A DNA stretch of 64,000 nucleotides from Yersinia thracica (GTDB taxonomy: Bacteria; Pseudomonadota; Gammaproteobacteria; Enterobacterales; Enterobacteriaceae): positions 22,278 through 86,277 of the forward strand of contig NZ_CABHXX010000084.1 of the NCBI RefSeq assembly GCF_902170565.1. The letters run 5' to 3'. The notes under the pieces were generated by a model. The model saw nothing but the letters and a program-made list of their open reading frames with translations. It was not told where the DNA came from and did not search any database. Of the stretch, positions 8,661-19,840 are shown in pieces (the first letter of the stretch is position 1; each line of letters starts with the position of its first letter). Made by a program: the position numbers and the translations under genes.

Positions 8661-11540
8661 TTATTCGTAGTCGGAAATCGGCACACACGAGCAGAACAAA
8701 TTACGGTCGCCGTACACATCATCCAGACGTTTTACGGTTGGCCAGTATTTATTCTCCATCACACCCGCGACCGGGAACACCGCCAGCTCTCGGCTGTAAG
8801 GATGCTGCCAGTCACCGACCAGCTCGCCCTGAGTATGCGGCGCATTCACTAACGGGTTGTCTTCCAGTGGCCATTCACCGCGGGCAACTTTCTCGATTTC
8901 CGCACGGATAGCCAGCATGGCATCAATAAAGCGGTCCAACTCGACTTTACTTTCAGATTCTGTCGGCTCCACCATCAGTGTGCCCGCCACCGGGAAGGAC
9001 ATGGTTGGCGCATGGAAACCGAAATCAATCAAGCGCTTGGCGATATCCATTTCGCTTATTCCAGTCGCTTCTTTCAGTGGGCGAATATCCAGAATACATT
9101 CATGCGCCACCCGGCCATCGTGGCCGGTATACAACACCGGATAAGCTTCTTTCAGCCGAGTTGCAATGTAGTTGGCATTCAGAATCGCCACCTGACTGGC
9201 TTGCTTCAGCCCATCGGCCCCCATCATGCGGATGTACATCCAACTGATAGGTAAAATTGATGCACTACCAAAGGGTGCCGCCGAAACCGCACCTTGTTGG
9301 GTGGTCATGCCGTCAATTTGCACCACACTGTGGCCAGGAACAAACGGCGCTAAATGCGCTTTAACACCAATTGGCCCCATGCCTGGGCCGCCACCGCCGT
9401 GTGGAATACAGAAAGTTTTATGCAAGTTTAAGTGGGAAACATCCGCGCCAATATAGCCCGGTGTAGTGATCCCAACCTGCGCATTCATGTTCGCGCCATC
9501 AAGATAAACCTGACCACCAAATTGATGAACAATCTGGCAAACTTCGCGGATGGTTTCTTCATACACACCGTGAGTCGACGGGTAAGTCACCATAATACAA
9601 GAGAGTTCATCGCCCGCTTCGCCCGCTTTTTGGCGCAAATCGTGCAAATCAATATTGCCTTGTTTATCACAGGCCACCACCACTACCGACATCCCGGCCA
9701 TTTGTGCCGATGCCGGGTTGGTGCCGTGAGCAGAGCTTGGGATTAAACAGATATGGCGGCTTGCCTGATTGCGGCTTTCGTGATAGCGGCGAATGGCCAG
9801 CAGACCCGCATATTCGCCTTGCGCCCCCGAGTTTGGCTGCATACAAACTGCATCATAGCCGGTCAATTGCACCAGCCATTGTGACAGCTGGCCAATCATT
9901 TGCTGATAACCCGCAGCTTGTTCCGGCGGGCAGAATGGGTGCAATTCAGCGAACTCCGGCCAGGTGATCGGGATCATCTCGGCTGCGGCATTCAACTTCA
10001 TGGTGCAAGATCCCAGCGGGATCATCGCCTGATTCAGTGCCAAATCTTTGCGCTCTAAACGATGCATATAGCGCATCATTTCAGTTTCGCTGTGGTAACG
10101 GTTAAATACCGGATGAGTCAAAATTGGATCTTGGCGCAACATAGTTGATTGAATTGACTGACTATTTTGGCTGATTTTGTCATCAAGCTGGTCAATATCC
10201 AAACCATGATTATCACCGACTAACAGGGTGAACAGGGTTTGAAGATCTTCGCGAGAAGTGGTTTCATCCAGCGTGATGCCCACAGCGCCGTGAATATCCG
10301 TGCGCAGGTTAATACCGAAACTCAATGCACGGGCCAATACGGTGGCTTTATCTTTTACTTCGACCGTTAATGTGTCGAACCAATGCTGGAAACGTAGGGT
10401 CAGACCGGCTTGTTGCAAGCCCGCAGCCAGAATATCGGTCATGCGGTGAATACGGCCAGCAATACGCTGTAACCCTTGTGGGCCATGATAAACCGCGTAC
10501 AAGCTGGCGATATTGGCCAGTAAAACTTGAGAAGTACAGATATTGGAGTTGGCTTTTTCGCGGCGGATATGTTGCTCGCGGGTCTGCATCGCCATACGCA
10601 GCGCGGTATTACCGGCGGCATCGCGCGATACGCCAATAATCCGGCCCGGCATTGAGCGTTTAAACTCATCGCGACAAGCAAAGAAAGCGGCATGTGGGCC
10701 ACCGTAGCCCATTGGCACACCAAAGCGCTGAGCCGAGCCAAATACCACGTCAGCGCCCTGTTTACCCGGTGCCGTCAGCAGCACTAACGCCATGATATCA
10801 GCAGCAACACTGGTAATGATTTTGCGTTTTTTCAGCTCAGACAGTAGCGCTGAGTAGTCATGCAGCTCGCCAGTGGTACCGACTTGTTGCAGCAGCACCC
10901 CGAATACGCCCTCTAGCTCCAGCACTTTTTCTGCGCGGTCAACAATCACTTCAAAACCAAAGGTTTCAGCACGGGTCCGCACCACATCGAGGGTTTGCGG
11001 ATGGACATCATCGGCGACAAAGAAACGATTGGCGTCTTTGAGCTTACTGGCACGTTTCGCCAACGCCATAGACTCTGCGGCTGCGGTGGCTTCATCCAGT
11101 AAAGAAGCGGAAGCCAGATCCAGACCGGTCAAGTCCTGGGTCAATTGCTGGAAATTCAGCAATGCTTCAAGGCGGCCCTGTGAAACTTCTGGTTGATAAG
11201 GAGTATAGGCGGTGTACCAGCCGGGGTTTTCCAGCATATTACGCAAGATAACCGGCGGGGTCAGAACCGGGCTGTAGCCCATGCCAATATAGGATTTATA
11301 GCGCTGATTCTGGCTGGCAATCCCTTTAAGCTCCGCCAGCGCCTGATGTTCTGTGGCGGCATCGCCCACGGGGGGTGGGCTTGGCAATTGGATATCTGCC
11401 GGAACAATCTGCTGGATCAAACTACTTAACGAGCTGGTGCCAACGGCGGCCAACATTTGCTGTTGTTGTTCAGCTGAGGAGCCGATATGGCGCTGAATAA
11501 AAGCATCGTTATGTTCAAGCTGGCTGAGATTCTGAGTCAT
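8661..11540 (-). CDS. gcvP: Glycine dehydrogenase (decarboxylating), P protein
   Basis: P protein of the glycine cleavage system, 959 residues, full length. It decarboxylates glycine with PLP and passes the aminomethyl group to the lipoyl arm of GcvH. The PLP-binding Lys is in [18 protein letters not shown] at about residue 708; the glycine-rich loop follows it directly. The N-terminal half is the paired, non-catalytic homologous domain ([14 protein letters not shown] and neighbours). Last gene of gcvT-gcvH-gcvP, 195 nt after gcvH. In enterobacteria the operon is activated by GcvA plus glycine and by Lrp and repressed by PurR; I did not identify those sites. Confidence 0.97.
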   Translation of the reverse strand: MTQNLSQLEHNDAFIQRHIGSSAEQQQQMLAAVGTSSLSSLIQQIVPADIQLPSPPPVGDAATEHQALAELKGIASQNQRYKSYIGMGYSPVLTPPVILRNMLENPGWYTAYTPYQPEVSQGRLEALLNFQQLTQDLTGLDLASASLLDEATAAAESMALAKRASKLKDANRFFVADDVHPQTLDVVRTRAETFGFEVIVDRAEKVLELEGVFGVLLQQVGTTGELHDYSALLSELKKRKIITSVAADIMALVLLTAPGKQGADVVFGSAQRFGVPMGYGGPHAAFFACRDEFKRSMPGRIIGVSRDAAGNTALRMAMQTREQHIRREKANSNICTSQVLLANIASLYAVYHGPQGLQRIAGRIHRMTDILAAGLQQAGLTLRFQHWFDTLTVEVKDKATVLARALSFGINLRTDIHGAVGITLDETTSREDLQTLFTLLVGDNHGLDIDQLDDKISQNSQSIQSTMLRQDPILTHPVFNRYHSETEMMRYMHRLERKDLALNQAMIPLGSCTMKLNAAAEMIPITWPEFAELHPFCPPEQAAGYQQMIGQLSQWLVQLTGYDAVCMQPNSGAQGEYAGLLAIRRYHESRNQASRHICLIPSSAHGTNPASAQMAGMSVVVVACDKQGNIDLHDLRQKAGEAGDELSCIMVTYPSTHGVYEETIREVCQIVHQFGGQVYLDGANMNAQVGITTPGYIGADVSHLNLHKTFCIPHGGGGPGMGPIGVKAHLAPFVPGHSVVQIDGMTTQQGAVSAAPFGSASILPISWMYIRMMGADGLKQASQVAILNANYIATRLKEAYPVLYTGHDGRVAHECILDIRPLKEATGISEMDIAKRLIDFGFHAPTMSFPVAGTLMVEPTESESKVELDRFIDAMLAIRAEIEKVARGEWPLEDNPLVNAPHTQGELVGDWQHPYSRELAVFPVAGVMENKYWPTVKRLDDVYGDRNLFCSCVPISDYE

Positions 11541-11735
11541 TTGCTACACATTCCTGAATAGGGCATGGGACGGGAGATTTAACATACTTCATAGGGCGTA
11601 ATTGTTGCAGACAGTTTGGACTCGGACAGCGCGCAGAAACCGGAGCGTACACCATGACCTTGTAAATCATGGCTACGTGAGGGTTTCGAGCACTGCCCAG
11701 GTTCAAAATGGCAAATAAAATAGCCCTAACTCCAT

Positions 11736-12131
<396 letters not shown>

Positions 12132-12187
12132 TTAAAAAGGGTAGAGCCAAAAAGTGTGGCTCGTAGAATTAGGTATACTCTAAATAA

Positions 12188-13285
12188 TTACAGCGCGACC
12201 GGCTTACCCGCCCGCACAAAACCCGGTTTTGTGACGCGCACCGGCATTTCACGGTTACGGATTTGCACCACAGCACTTTCACCTATCCCCGCAGGAACAC
12301 GAGCCAGAGCAATACTGAAGCCCAGTGTCGGCGAGAATGACCCGCTGGTTATCACACCCACATGCTGATTACCTGAAGCATCAGAAAAATGCACCGGCAG
12401 TTCATTACGCAATACGCCTTTTTCAGTCATGATCAAGCCGACCAGTTGCTCAGTGCCGTCCGCACGCTGTTTTTCCAGAGCTTCGCGGCCAATAAACTGG
12501 CGGTCTTCTGGCAACCAGGCCACTGTCCACCCCATATTGGCGGCGAGTGGCGAAATACTTTCGTCCATTTCCTGACCGTAGAGATTCATACCCGCTTCCA
12601 GGCGCAAAGTATCACGCGCACCAAGGCCGGCGGGCTTCACGCCAACGACTAGCAATTGTTGCCAGAATTCAACCACTTGTTCTTTCGGTAGCGCGATTTC
12701 ATAACCTGCTTCGCCGGTATAACCGGTGGTGGCGATAAACAAATCACCAGCCTGAATACCAAAGAACGGTTTCATTCCTGTAATCGCTTGTTGCTGCTCT
12801 GGAGTCAGTAAGGTCGCCACTTTCTGTTGCGCTGTCGGGCCTTGCACCGCCACCAGCGCTAAATCGTCGCGCACCGTCACACCCACCTGATAAGGCTCAG
12901 CATGCTGGATGATCCATTCCAGATCTTTCTCTCGGGTGGAGGAGTTCACGACTAAACGGAAATAGTCTTCGCGCAGGAAGTAGACAATCAAATCATCGAT
13001 AACACCGCCGGAAGCATTCAGCATCGCAGTGTAAAGGGCTTTGCCCGGTTGGGTCAGTTTGGCAACATCATTGGCTAACAGATAACGCAAGAATTCACGG
13101 GTTCGGGCACCGTGTAAATCGACAATTGTCATGTGCGAGACATCAAACATACCGGCATCTTGGCGCACGTTATGGTGCTCGTCGATTTGGGAACCATAAT
13201 GCAATGGCATCATCCAGCCATGAAAATCTACCATGCGCGCACCGCACGCCACGTGTTGGTCATACAGCGGGGTCTGCTTAGCCAT
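12188..13285 (-). CDS. gcvT: Glycine cleavage system T protein (aminomethyltransferase)
   Basis: Tetrahydrofolate-dependent aminomethyltransferase of 365 residues, the first gene of the gcv operon. It releases ammonia and forms 5,10-methylene-THF. Recognisable blocks are [19 protein letters not shown] near the N-terminus, MFDVSHM and the catalytic Asp of [14 protein letters not shown] in the C-terminal half. The start follows GGGAGAAAA and is shielded by a 440-bp intergenic region that holds a degenerate ERIC and a probable terminator of the upstream ubi genes. Confidence 0.97.
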   Translation of the reverse strand: MAKQTPLYDQHVACGARMVDFHGWMMPLHYGSQIDEHHNVRQDAGMFDVSHMTIVDLHGARTREFLRYLLANDVAKLTQPGKALYTAMLNASGGVIDDLIVYFLREDYFRLVVNSSTREKDLEWIIQHAEPYQVGVTVRDDLALVAVQGPTAQQKVATLLTPEQQQAITGMKPFFGIQAGDLFIATTGYTGEAGYEIALPKEQVVEFWQQLLVVGVKPAGLGARDTLRLEAGMNLYGQEMDESISPLAANMGWTVAWLPEDRQFIGREALEKQRADGTEQLVGLIMTEKGVLRNELPVHFSDASGNQHVGVITSGSFSPTLGFSIALARVPAGIGESAVVQIRNREMPVRVTKPGFVRAGKPVAL

Positions 13286-13298
13286 TTTTCTCCCTCAA

Positions 13299-13426
13299 TA
13301 TACCCTTCGCACTTGAAGCCGCAGGGGTGTTGGCTACATTCATTTTTGGCTACATTCATTTCATGAGTGTTTTGCATCGATTTCATCAACTACAACACAG
13401 CTACAGCGTGATGTATGACGGGTCTA
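13299..13426. repeat. Degenerate ERIC element upstream of gcvT
   Basis: A 128-bp segment starts TATACCCTTCGCACTTGAAG and ends GTATGACGGGTCTA, the terminal arms of an ERIC. Its middle has drifted from the consensus and contains a short duplication of TTGGCTACATTCATTT. Both the length (the ERIC standard is 127 bp) and the ends support the call. It lies in the gcvT leader, so it may form a stem in that mRNA if the promoter lies to its right. Confidence 0.6.
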
Positions 13427-13609
13427 CGCAAACGATACCTTTTGCCCAACGTTATCACCGAATCCATCAGGTAACCATAAGGTAAAATAGGCAATAGCAC
13501 AGATTAAAACGACAAAAGGCAGGGGCATTGTGCAGAGTTTTACACTGCAAAACTGCGCACAAAGGCACATAATTAACAATTAAAGCGTAAAAACTGCGAT
13601 GTTATATAA

Positions 13610-13660
13610 CGAAACAACCAAAACCCTGTCGGAATCAACTGATCAGGTTTTGGTTGTGTG
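13610..13660 (-). terminator. Probable terminator of the ubi genes before gcvT
   Basis: On the minus strand the arms CAACCAAAACCTG and CAGGGTTTTGGTTG pair over 12-13 bp with one bulge, followed by TTTCGTTATAT. It lies about 70 nt after the ubiI stop. The rest of the 440-bp gap (13427-13609) is AT-rich and must hold the gcv promoter, but no promoter or glycine riboswitch could be identified with confidence. Confidence 0.65.
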
Positions 13661-13724
13661 TGAGAAAAACTAATGCGAAAACAAGGTTGGAATTAGATTA
13701 TTTCAACTGAGAGGAGGAGCCTGG

Positions 13725-14939
13725 CTATTCACCCAACCAATCGGGCAAATCATTTAACCCCATCGCCTGGCGCACTAACTGCGGTTTTACACCCGGCAAA
13801 TTATCTGCCAGTGTCAAGCCAATATCGCGTAACAGTTTTTTAGCCGGATGATCACCCGCAAACAATGAGCGGAAACCCTGCATGCTGGCAAGCATCATTG
13901 CGGCGCTGTGCTTACGGCGGCGTTCATAGCGGCGCAGATAAAGGTGCTGGCCGATATCTTTACCCTGACGCTGCAAGCGCCGGAGTTCAGACACCAGCTC
14001 GGCGGCATCCATAAAGCCCAGATTCACGCCCTGCCCGGCCAACGGATGCACGGTATGTGCGGCGTCGCCAACCAGAGCCAGCCGGTGTGCCGCGAAACTA
14101 CGTGCATAACGCCCCATTAGCGGGAAAGTTTGGCGCTCGCTTTCAAGCTGGCATTGCCCCAGCCGCATATCAAATGCCATTCCCAGCTCGCGATTAAACT
14201 GCTCCGCGGGCAATGTGGCTAACTCGGCAGCGCGTTCAGGGGATAATGACCAGACAATCGTGCTAAGGTGCGGGTCGCTAAATGGCAAGAATGCCAGAAT
14301 GCCATCACCGTGAAACACCTGCCGTGCCGTGGCCAGATGCGCCTCTTCTGTGCGAATCGTGGCCACCAGCGCATGATGGGCATAATCCCAAAATGTCAGT
14401 GGGATATCAGCATGTTGGCGTAACCAAGAGTTCGCGCCATCAGCCCCAATCACCAACCGGGCGCTGAGCATCCGGTCATCCGTCAGAGTGATAAATGCTT
14501 CACTTTCGCCCCAAGCCACCTGTTTGATACTGGCGGGCGCCAGCAAAGTCACATCAACCAATTGGCTGGCTCGCTGCCACAGCGCCTGCTGAATCACTTG
14601 GTTTTCAATAATATGCCCGAGATGGCTAAAACCATACTCATCGGCGTGGAAAGCAATTTTGCCAAAACTGTCCTGGTCCCACACTTCCATGCCGCTATAA
14701 GGGCTGGCGCGCAGCGCTAAGATGTTTTCCCACACACCAATTTTTTGCAGTAAGCGCTCACTGGCCGCATTGATCGCCGAAACACGAAGCGCCAGCTCAC
14801 CGGTCACCGGCGCAGATAGCGGCTCGGGTACGGGCTGGTGTTCCAGAACAGCAATGCGCAGGCCACTGCCTTGTAAGCCGCAGGCCAGTGCCAAGCCGAC
14901 CATTCCACCACCGGCGATTACCACGTCATATGATTGCAT
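13725..14939 (-). CDS. ubiI: 2-octaprenylphenol hydroxylase UbiI (VisC)
   Basis: FAD-dependent aromatic hydroxylase of 404 residues that adds the C5 hydroxyl group in aerobic ubiquinone synthesis. The N-terminal Rossmann motif is VVIAGGGMVGLALACGL (about 6-22). The family DG motif VIGADGANSWLRQ and the second FAD motif LVGDAAHTVHPLAGQGVNLG (about 284-303) are intact. It is homologous to ubiH just upstream, and the order ubiH-ubiI matches E. coli. A gap of 49 nt separates them, and it carries an ERIC-free leader. Confidence 0.95.
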   Translation of the reverse strand: MQSYDVVIAGGGMVGLALACGLQGSGLRIAVLEHQPVPEPLSAPVTGELALRVSAINAASERLLQKIGVWENILALRASPYSGMEVWDQDSFGKIAFHADEYGFSHLGHIIENQVIQQALWQRASQLVDVTLLAPASIKQVAWGESEAFITLTDDRMLSARLVIGADGANSWLRQHADIPLTFWDYAHHALVATIRTEEAHLATARQVFHGDGILAFLPFSDPHLSTIVWSLSPERAAELATLPAEQFNRELGMAFDMRLGQCQLESERQTFPLMGRYARSFAAHRLALVGDAAHTVHPLAGQGVNLGFMDAAELVSELRRLQRQGKDIGQHLYLRRYERRRKHSAAMMLASMQGFRSLFAGDHPAKKLLRDIGLTLADNLPGVKPQLVRQAMGLNDLPDWLGE

Positions 14940-14988
14940 ACTGCCGTATTCCCTTATGATATATGAACTTTATTTACCCTATAGATTT

Positions 14989-16167
14989 TTAGCGCTTAAC
15001 CCATCCCAATGTCCGCCGGGCGAAAATATCACGTATAGGGGGCAGATGCTCCATCGACATCAAAGCAAGATTACGCCCCACCACCAGCGGCCCATAGCGG
15101 TTGGCAAACAGGCGGATTAATCCATCAGTGATGCCGATAGTCGCCTGTTGATCTTGTTGCCGCCGCTGTTGGTATTGGCTGAGTACTGCATAATCGCCGG
15201 GGTCTCTTCCCGCAAGGGCAGCTTGGGCAATAGTTTCAGCCAGTGACATCACATCGCGCAGCCCTAAATTAAAGCCCTGACCGGCAATCGGATGCAAAGT
15301 TTGAGCCGCATTGCCGACTAATGCCAGCCGATGGCTGACATGGCGCAAGGCGGTGAGCAATTGCAGTGGATAACTATGGCGCTTGCCGGCATGCAGCATT
15401 TTCCCTAGCCGCCAGCCGAAAGCCTGCTGTAGCTCGGACAGAAAACGGGTGTCATCCCAGCTATCCACCTGCTGTTTATTTTCTTTTGCATGGCACCAAA
15501 CTAATGAACTGCGCCCTTGAGACATGGGCAGTAGCGCCAATGGCCCATGGCGGGTAAAGCGCTCAAAAGCACGCCCATTGGGCAATTCTGAGGTCGTGAC
15601 ATTGGCGATCACCGCGATTTGTTGGTAATCCTGCTGCTGCCACTGAATGTGACAGGCTTGAGCCAGTGCGGAATGAGAGCCATCCGCCGCCACCAACAGT
15701 TTAGCGCTGAGTTGTTGGCCATTATCCAATGTCACCGTGGCAGATTCTGTCGTGCGCACCACATCAACCACTTTTGCCGGGCAATGTAAGGTCACACCCG
15801 GCGCTTTCTGTAACAATGCAAATAGCCGATTGCCAGCATCAAACAGCTCAATGACCTGCCCCAGGGCCGGAACGCGATAATCTTGCGCCCGAAGATTCAC
15901 AAAGCCGGAATGGCCGCTATCACTAACGTGAACATGTTCAATGGCGGTGGCACAGTCTGCCAATGCTGACCAGAGGCCAATGCTATCCAATTGCTGACAG
16001 GTCCCCTGCGCCAATGCAATGGCTCTGGCATCAAAACCCGGATGTTGGCGGCTGTCAGGAAGATGTGCTTCAATCAGCGCCACCGGTACCGCCCCTTTAG
16101 TGAGGGATGAAATAGCCAGCGCCAGTGTCGCGCCAGCCATACCGCCACCAACAATTATCACACTCAT
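14989..16167 (-). CDS. ubiH: 2-octaprenyl-6-methoxyphenyl hydroxylase UbiH
   Basis: Flavoprotein monooxygenase of 392 residues acting at C1 of the ubiquinone precursor ring. Motifs: SVIIVGGGMAGATLALAI at residues 2-19, VAADGSHSALAQ for the DG motif, and LVGNAAQTLHPIAGQGFNLG for the GD-type FAD motif, where Asn replaces the usual Asp as in E. coli UbiH. It follows pepP by 3 nt, so the two are cotranscribed. Confidence 0.95.
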   Translation of the reverse strand: MSVIIVGGGMAGATLALAISSLTKGAVPVALIEAHLPDSRQHPGFDARAIALAQGTCQQLDSIGLWSALADCATAIEHVHVSDSGHSGFVNLRAQDYRVPALGQVIELFDAGNRLFALLQKAPGVTLHCPAKVVDVVRTTESATVTLDNGQQLSAKLLVAADGSHSALAQACHIQWQQQDYQQIAVIANVTTSELPNGRAFERFTRHGPLALLPMSQGRSSLVWCHAKENKQQVDSWDDTRFLSELQQAFGWRLGKMLHAGKRHSYPLQLLTALRHVSHRLALVGNAAQTLHPIAGQGFNLGLRDVMSLAETIAQAALAGRDPGDYAVLSQYQQRRQQDQQATIGITDGLIRLFANRYGPLVVGRNLALMSMEHLPPIRDIFARRTLGWVKR

Positions 16168-16170
16168 CAG

Positions 16171-17484
16171 TTATCTCGCTGCCGCCATCAGGGCTTCAAT
16201 GTCATCGGGATCTTTTACCACACTGGCGGTCAGATTTTCGTTACCCGCCGCAGTAATCACGATGTCATCTTCAATCCGAATGCCAATACCGCGATATTGC
16301 GGCGGAACATCGGCATCTGGCGCGATATACAAGCCCGGCTCGATGGTCAGCACCATGCCCGGCTCAAGAATGCGCTCACGGTCACTGTTGCTGTAATCGC
16401 CGACATCATGCACATCCAGCCCCAGCCAGTGGCTCAAGCCGTGCATAAAGAAGGGACGGTGCGCTTGTTCAATAATCAGTTGCTCAACATCCCCTTTGAG
16501 GATGCCCAAATTCACCAAACCGGTAATCATAATCCGCACCACCTGGCTCGTGACTTCGCGGATGCTGGTCCCTGGCCGGTACAATTCCAGAGCTTTATTG
16601 ATGGAAGCCAGCACGATGTCATAAATTTCCCGTTGTGCTGGGGTAAATTTACCGTTTACCGGGAAAGTTCGGGTGATATCACCGGCATAGCCCTGATATT
16701 CGCAACCGGCGTCAATCAGCACTAAATCGCCATCTCGCAGTTCGCACTCATTTTCGGTGTAATGCAAAATGCAGCCATTTTCACCGCCACCGACAATCGT
16801 GTTATACGCCGGATAACGCGCACCATGGCGAGTAAATTCATGCAGAATCTCCCCCTCCAATTGGTACTCAAACATCCCTGGGCGGCATCTTTCCATCGCG
16901 CGGGTATGGGCCAATGCGCTAATTTCACCGGCGCGGCGCATCACGGCAAGTTCTTCTTCTGACTTAAACAGGCGCATTTCATGCAACCATGGCCGCCAGT
17001 CAGTTAAGGTCGCGGGGGCGCGCAAGTTTTTACGAAAACCGTTACGCAATTTTTCCAGCGCGGCGAATACAATCTTATCCGCATAATCATATTGCCCTTG
17101 CGCGTGATAAATCACATCCAAGCGATTAAGCAGCAAATAGAGTTGCTCGTCGATTTCATCGAAAGGTAATGCGCGATCGATACCCAACTTCTCGGGCGCG
17201 GCCTCTTGCCCTAAACGGCGACCAAACCAGATTTCAGCGGTTAAATCCCGCACCCGGTTAAACAGCACGCTGTGGTTGTGAGTTTCATCGCTTTTCACCA
17301 GAATCAGCACCGCTTCCGGCTCATTAAAGCCGGTCAGATAACTAAAATCGCTATTCTGCCGATAAGGATATTCAGAATCCGCACTGCGCGTGGCCTCTGG
17401 TGCGGCAAAAATAATGGCAGCACTGCCCGAGGCCATCTTCGCCAACAGCGCCTGACGGCGGTTCTGGTATTCTTGCTGAGTCAT
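16171..17484 (-). CDS. pepP: Xaa-Pro aminopeptidase P
   Basis: Proline-specific aminopeptidase of 437 residues that removes an N-terminal residue before proline. The dinuclear Mn ligands lie in LVLIDAGCEYQGYAGDITRTF (two Asp), HGLSHWLGLDVHDVG (His), TIEPGLY (Glu) and RIEDDIVI (Glu). The open frame extends 13 codons upstream, but the ATG at 17484 directly follows GGAGGGTGTA and gives MTQQEYQNRR, the family start. Middle of the ygfB-pepP-ubiH-ubiI operon. Confidence 0.95.
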   Translation of the reverse strand: MTQQEYQNRRQALLAKMASGSAAIIFAAPEATRSADSEYPYRQNSDFSYLTGFNEPEAVLILVKSDETHNHSVLFNRVRDLTAEIWFGRRLGQEAAPEKLGIDRALPFDEIDEQLYLLLNRLDVIYHAQGQYDYADKIVFAALEKLRNGFRKNLRAPATLTDWRPWLHEMRLFKSEEELAVMRRAGEISALAHTRAMERCRPGMFEYQLEGEILHEFTRHGARYPAYNTIVGGGENGCILHYTENECELRDGDLVLIDAGCEYQGYAGDITRTFPVNGKFTPAQREIYDIVLASINKALELYRPGTSIREVTSQVVRIMITGLVNLGILKGDVEQLIIEQAHRPFFMHGLSHWLGLDVHDVGDYSNSDRERILEPGMVLTIEPGLYIAPDADVPPQYRGIGIRIEDDIVITAAGNENLTASVVKDPDDIEALMAAAR

Positions 17485-17538
17485 TACACCCTCCTGAAAT
17501 ATCCGGTTTCCATCATTCAACACACGACACAGACCCGC

Positions 17539-18117
17539 TTAGTGTAATGTCGGCTTACGAACTTCCGGTGCAGTCGGTTTTTCTTGAGTAAATTCAATAT
17601 GACACAAGATAGCCGCGACACGGACATACTCAATGACTTCTTCCAATGATTGAGCCAGTTCTTCCTGATCTTCATCGTCGTCATATCCTAACTGAGCAAT
17701 ATTACGCAAATCATCAATGGCTTCGCCCACTTCATCTTTCACTTGCGCCAACTTCGGTTGCAGCATCCCAAGACCTAGCAGGAAATGGTTTACCCAGCCG
17801 GATAATGCATCAGCACGGTCAAAAACAGTGATTTCTTCACCTTCAGGGATCAGCAACTGAAACATAAAACCTTCGTTTTCCAGCGCTTCTTGTGTTGCTT
17901 CATGTAACTGCTGTAACGGCAAACCAAGGGCTTGCGAAAAGGCGACACCCTCGTTGGTCAAGTCATGCACCAGTGCGCGCCAACCATCGTCTTTACTGCC
18001 CCCGCACAGCATGCCACTGATCAGGCCGTGCATTTCAGCAGGGGTTAATGCCACTGCTTGCTGGTTCAATGCCAGGGCAAGTGATTGGTAAGTCGGTAAT
18101 GTATTCTCTATAGACAT
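17539..18117 (-). CDS. ygfB: UPF0149 family protein YgfB
   Basis: Protein of 192 residues of the UPF0149/YgfB family, with conserved [12 protein letters not shown] (about 24-35) and the acidic block [23 protein letters not shown]. It is all-helical in solved homologues. No enzymatic activity is known; in Pseudomonas a homologue modulates beta-lactam resistance through gene regulation. First gene of the pepP-ubiH-ubiI operon, divergent from zapA. Confidence 0.92.
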   Translation of the reverse strand: MSIENTLPTYQSLALALNQQAVALTPAEMHGLISGMLCGGSKDDGWRALVHDLTNEGVAFSQALGLPLQQLHEATQEALENEGFMFQLLIPEGEEITVFDRADALSGWVNHFLLGLGMLQPKLAQVKDEVGEAIDDLRNIAQLGYDDDEDQEELAQSLEEVIEYVRVAAILCHIEFTQEKPTAPEVRKPTLH

Positions 18118-18198
18118 GCGTATTGGTCATCGTTGGCAGGATAAGTTCGTGTTATGCTACCACCAAGAAAGGTCGCTATACCAGAAAACGCAACACTC

Positions 18199-18267
18199 TA
18201 TACCCTATAGATTTCAAGATGCAGGAAGGCAGCTAACACACCTACAACTTGAAATATGACGGGTATT
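18199..18267. repeat. Short (69-bp) ERIC between ygfB and zapA
   Basis: The segment begins TATACCCTATAGATTTCAAG and ends GAAATATGACGGGTATT, the two ERIC termini, but lacks the central palindromic part (about 58 bp less than a full element). It lies in the divergent ygfB-zapA promoter region. Internally deleted ERICs of this size are known in Yersinia. Confidence 0.8.
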
Positions 18268-18375
18268 AGGGGTTGAATCTTGGTATCGAGGTATATATAG
18301 TGACGCCCGCTTTGCCGCTACGAGCATTTTGCCTCTGGTTTTCAGGGCTGGCGCGAAATTAGTCAGGAAGGTCGC

Positions 18376-18705
18376 ATGTCTGCACAACCGGTAGATATTC
18401 AAATTTTTGGTCGATCGTTAAGAGTGAACTGTCCGCCAGAACAACAAGATGCGTTGAACATGGCAGCCGAAGATCTTAACCAACGGTTGCAAGATCTGAA
18501 AGTTCGCACTAGAGTCACCAATACTGAGCAGTTAGTTTTCATCGCGGCATTGAACGTATGTCACGAATTAGCTCAGGAAAGGTTGAAAACCCGTGACTAT
18601 GCATCCAATATGGAGCAACGTATTCGGATGTTACAACAGACCATTGAACAAGCGCTGCTTGAACAGGGCCGCATCTCTGAACGTCAAGATGCACAGTTTG
18701 AATAA
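18376..18705 (+). CDS. zapA: Cell division protein ZapA
   Basis: Protein of 109 residues that binds FtsZ and bundles protofilaments at the division ring. The N-terminal domain begins [19 protein letters not shown]; the C-terminal half (about 70-105) is the long tetramerising coiled coil. The ATG follows GGAAGGTCGC. The 6S RNA gene lies 37 nt downstream and fau follows, the same zapA-ssrS-fau arrangement as in E. coli. Confidence 0.95.
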   Translation: MSAQPVDIQIFGRSLRVNCPPEQQDALNMAAEDLNQRLQDLKVRTRVTNTEQLVFIAALNVCHELAQERLKTRDYASNMEQRIRMLQQTIEQALLEQGRISERQDAQFE

Positions 18706-18742
18706 ATCTCTGTTGAATGATAGATTCAGCAGTGAGTAAAGA

Positions 18743-18926
18743 ATTTCTCTGAGATGTTTGCCAGCGGGCCCGTCCCCTGAGCCGATAATTAATACCAACA
18801 GAATGTAGCGACTCCGTAACTGGTGCGCATGCTCGGTCCGCCGAGAAGCCTTAAGGTTGCGACGCTGCGTTCACCTTGAACCATGGGTTCAAGGGTTACA
18901 GCCTGCGGCGGCATCTCGGAGATCCC
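18743..18926 (+). ncRNA. ssrS: 6S RNA
   Basis: A 184-nt RNA that mimics an open promoter and sequesters sigma-70 RNA polymerase in stationary phase. It begins ATTTCTCTGAGATGTTTGCC and ends GGCGGCATCTCGGAGATCCC, so its ends pair into the terminal stem. It contains the highly conserved blocks GCATGCTCGGTCCG, GAGAAGCCTTAAGG and TTCACCTTGAACCATGGGTT. Position between zapA and fau and near-identity to E. coli ssrS make this secure. The ends are placed by analogy with E. coli. Confidence 0.97.
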
Positions 18927-19030
18927 TTTCTTATCGTGTAACACGCATTTCGGTTATCACGTTCGTCTTAATACAGACAATTTTCTATTCATTTACCTCA
19001 ATCGTGTGTTTCAAGCCGCTAGCATATTTT

Positions 19031-19157
<127 letters not shown>

Positions 19158-19167
19158 AGTCAATAAT

Positions 19168-19764
19168 ATGATTTCAAATCAACAGCATGCCATTGAGCGA
19201 AAAAAAATCCGCAGTGAAATTCGTGAGCGTCGGCGTCTGTTGACTCCCGAACAACAGCAGCAATCCGCCACTCTCGCAGCTCAACAAATCGCTTCCCACG
19301 ACAAAATCCAGCAAGCCAATACTATTGCCCTATTTCTGTCTTTTGATGGCGAGTTAGATACCGCCCCAGTTATCGAATTATTGTGGCAGCAGAAAAAACA
19401 GGTTTATCTCCCTATTCTTCATCCTTTCAGCCCCGGCCATTTACTGTTTCTCCACTATCGCCCTGATAGCCAGCTCATTCGTAATCGTTTGAAAATCCTG
19501 GAACCCCAATTAGATGTGCGCGACGTACTGCCGTTAAACCGATTAGACGTGGTGATAACCCCGCTGGTGGCATTTGATAGCCACGGGCAGCGTTTAGGTA
19601 TGGGAGGTGGCTTCTATGACCGAACACTGCAAAACTGGCAGCAGGGTGGCCCCTATCCTATTGGTCTGGCCCATGATTGCCAGCGAGTCGAGCATTTGCC
19701 GAATGAACATTGGGATGTGCCGTTGCCAGAGATTGTGACACCGACCAAAGTATGGCAGTGGTGA
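19168..19764 (+). CDS. fau: 5-formyltetrahydrofolate cyclo-ligase
   Basis: Protein of 198 residues (YgfA) that converts 5-formyl-THF to 5,10-methenyl-THF using ATP. Signature regions are the basic N-terminus with RSEIRERRRLLTPEQQ, LFLSFDGELDT, and the substrate/ATP loop GQRLGMGGGFYDRTL (about 143-157). The start codon lies right after an ERIC element, with only AAGTCAATAAT between them and no clear Shine-Dalgarno. Serves the one-carbon pool with the gcv genes nearby. Confidence 0.94.
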   Translation: MISNQQHAIERKKIRSEIRERRRLLTPEQQQQSATLAAQQIASHDKIQQANTIALFLSFDGELDTAPVIELLWQQKKQVYLPILHPFSPGHLLFLHYRPDSQLIRNRLKILEPQLDVRDVLPLNRLDVVITPLVAFDSHGQRLGMGGGFYDRTLQNWQQGGPYPIGLAHDCQRVEHLPNEHWDVPLPEIVTPTKVWQW

Positions 19765-19782
19765 GAGTTAACCTTTTGATAT

Positions 19783-19820
19783 AAAAAAACACCCGATATC
19801 TGATAGATAGCGGGTGTTCA
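19783..19820. terminator. Terminator shared by fau and serA
   Basis: The arms AACACCCG and CGGGTGTT close a hairpin whose loop also pairs partly (ATATCTGATAGATAG). On the minus strand the stem is followed by seven T residues, a strong signal for serA. On the plus strand it is only weakly U-rich. Confidence 0.85.
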
Positions 19821-19840
19821 GTTATTCAATACAACTCTTA

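Noticed and set aside
13286..13724. Possible glycine riboswitch before gcvT
   Set aside because: No tandem glycine aptamer pattern was seen, and enterobacterial gcv genes use GcvA/GcvB/Lrp instead. The region holds a degenerate ERIC and a terminator-like hairpin.
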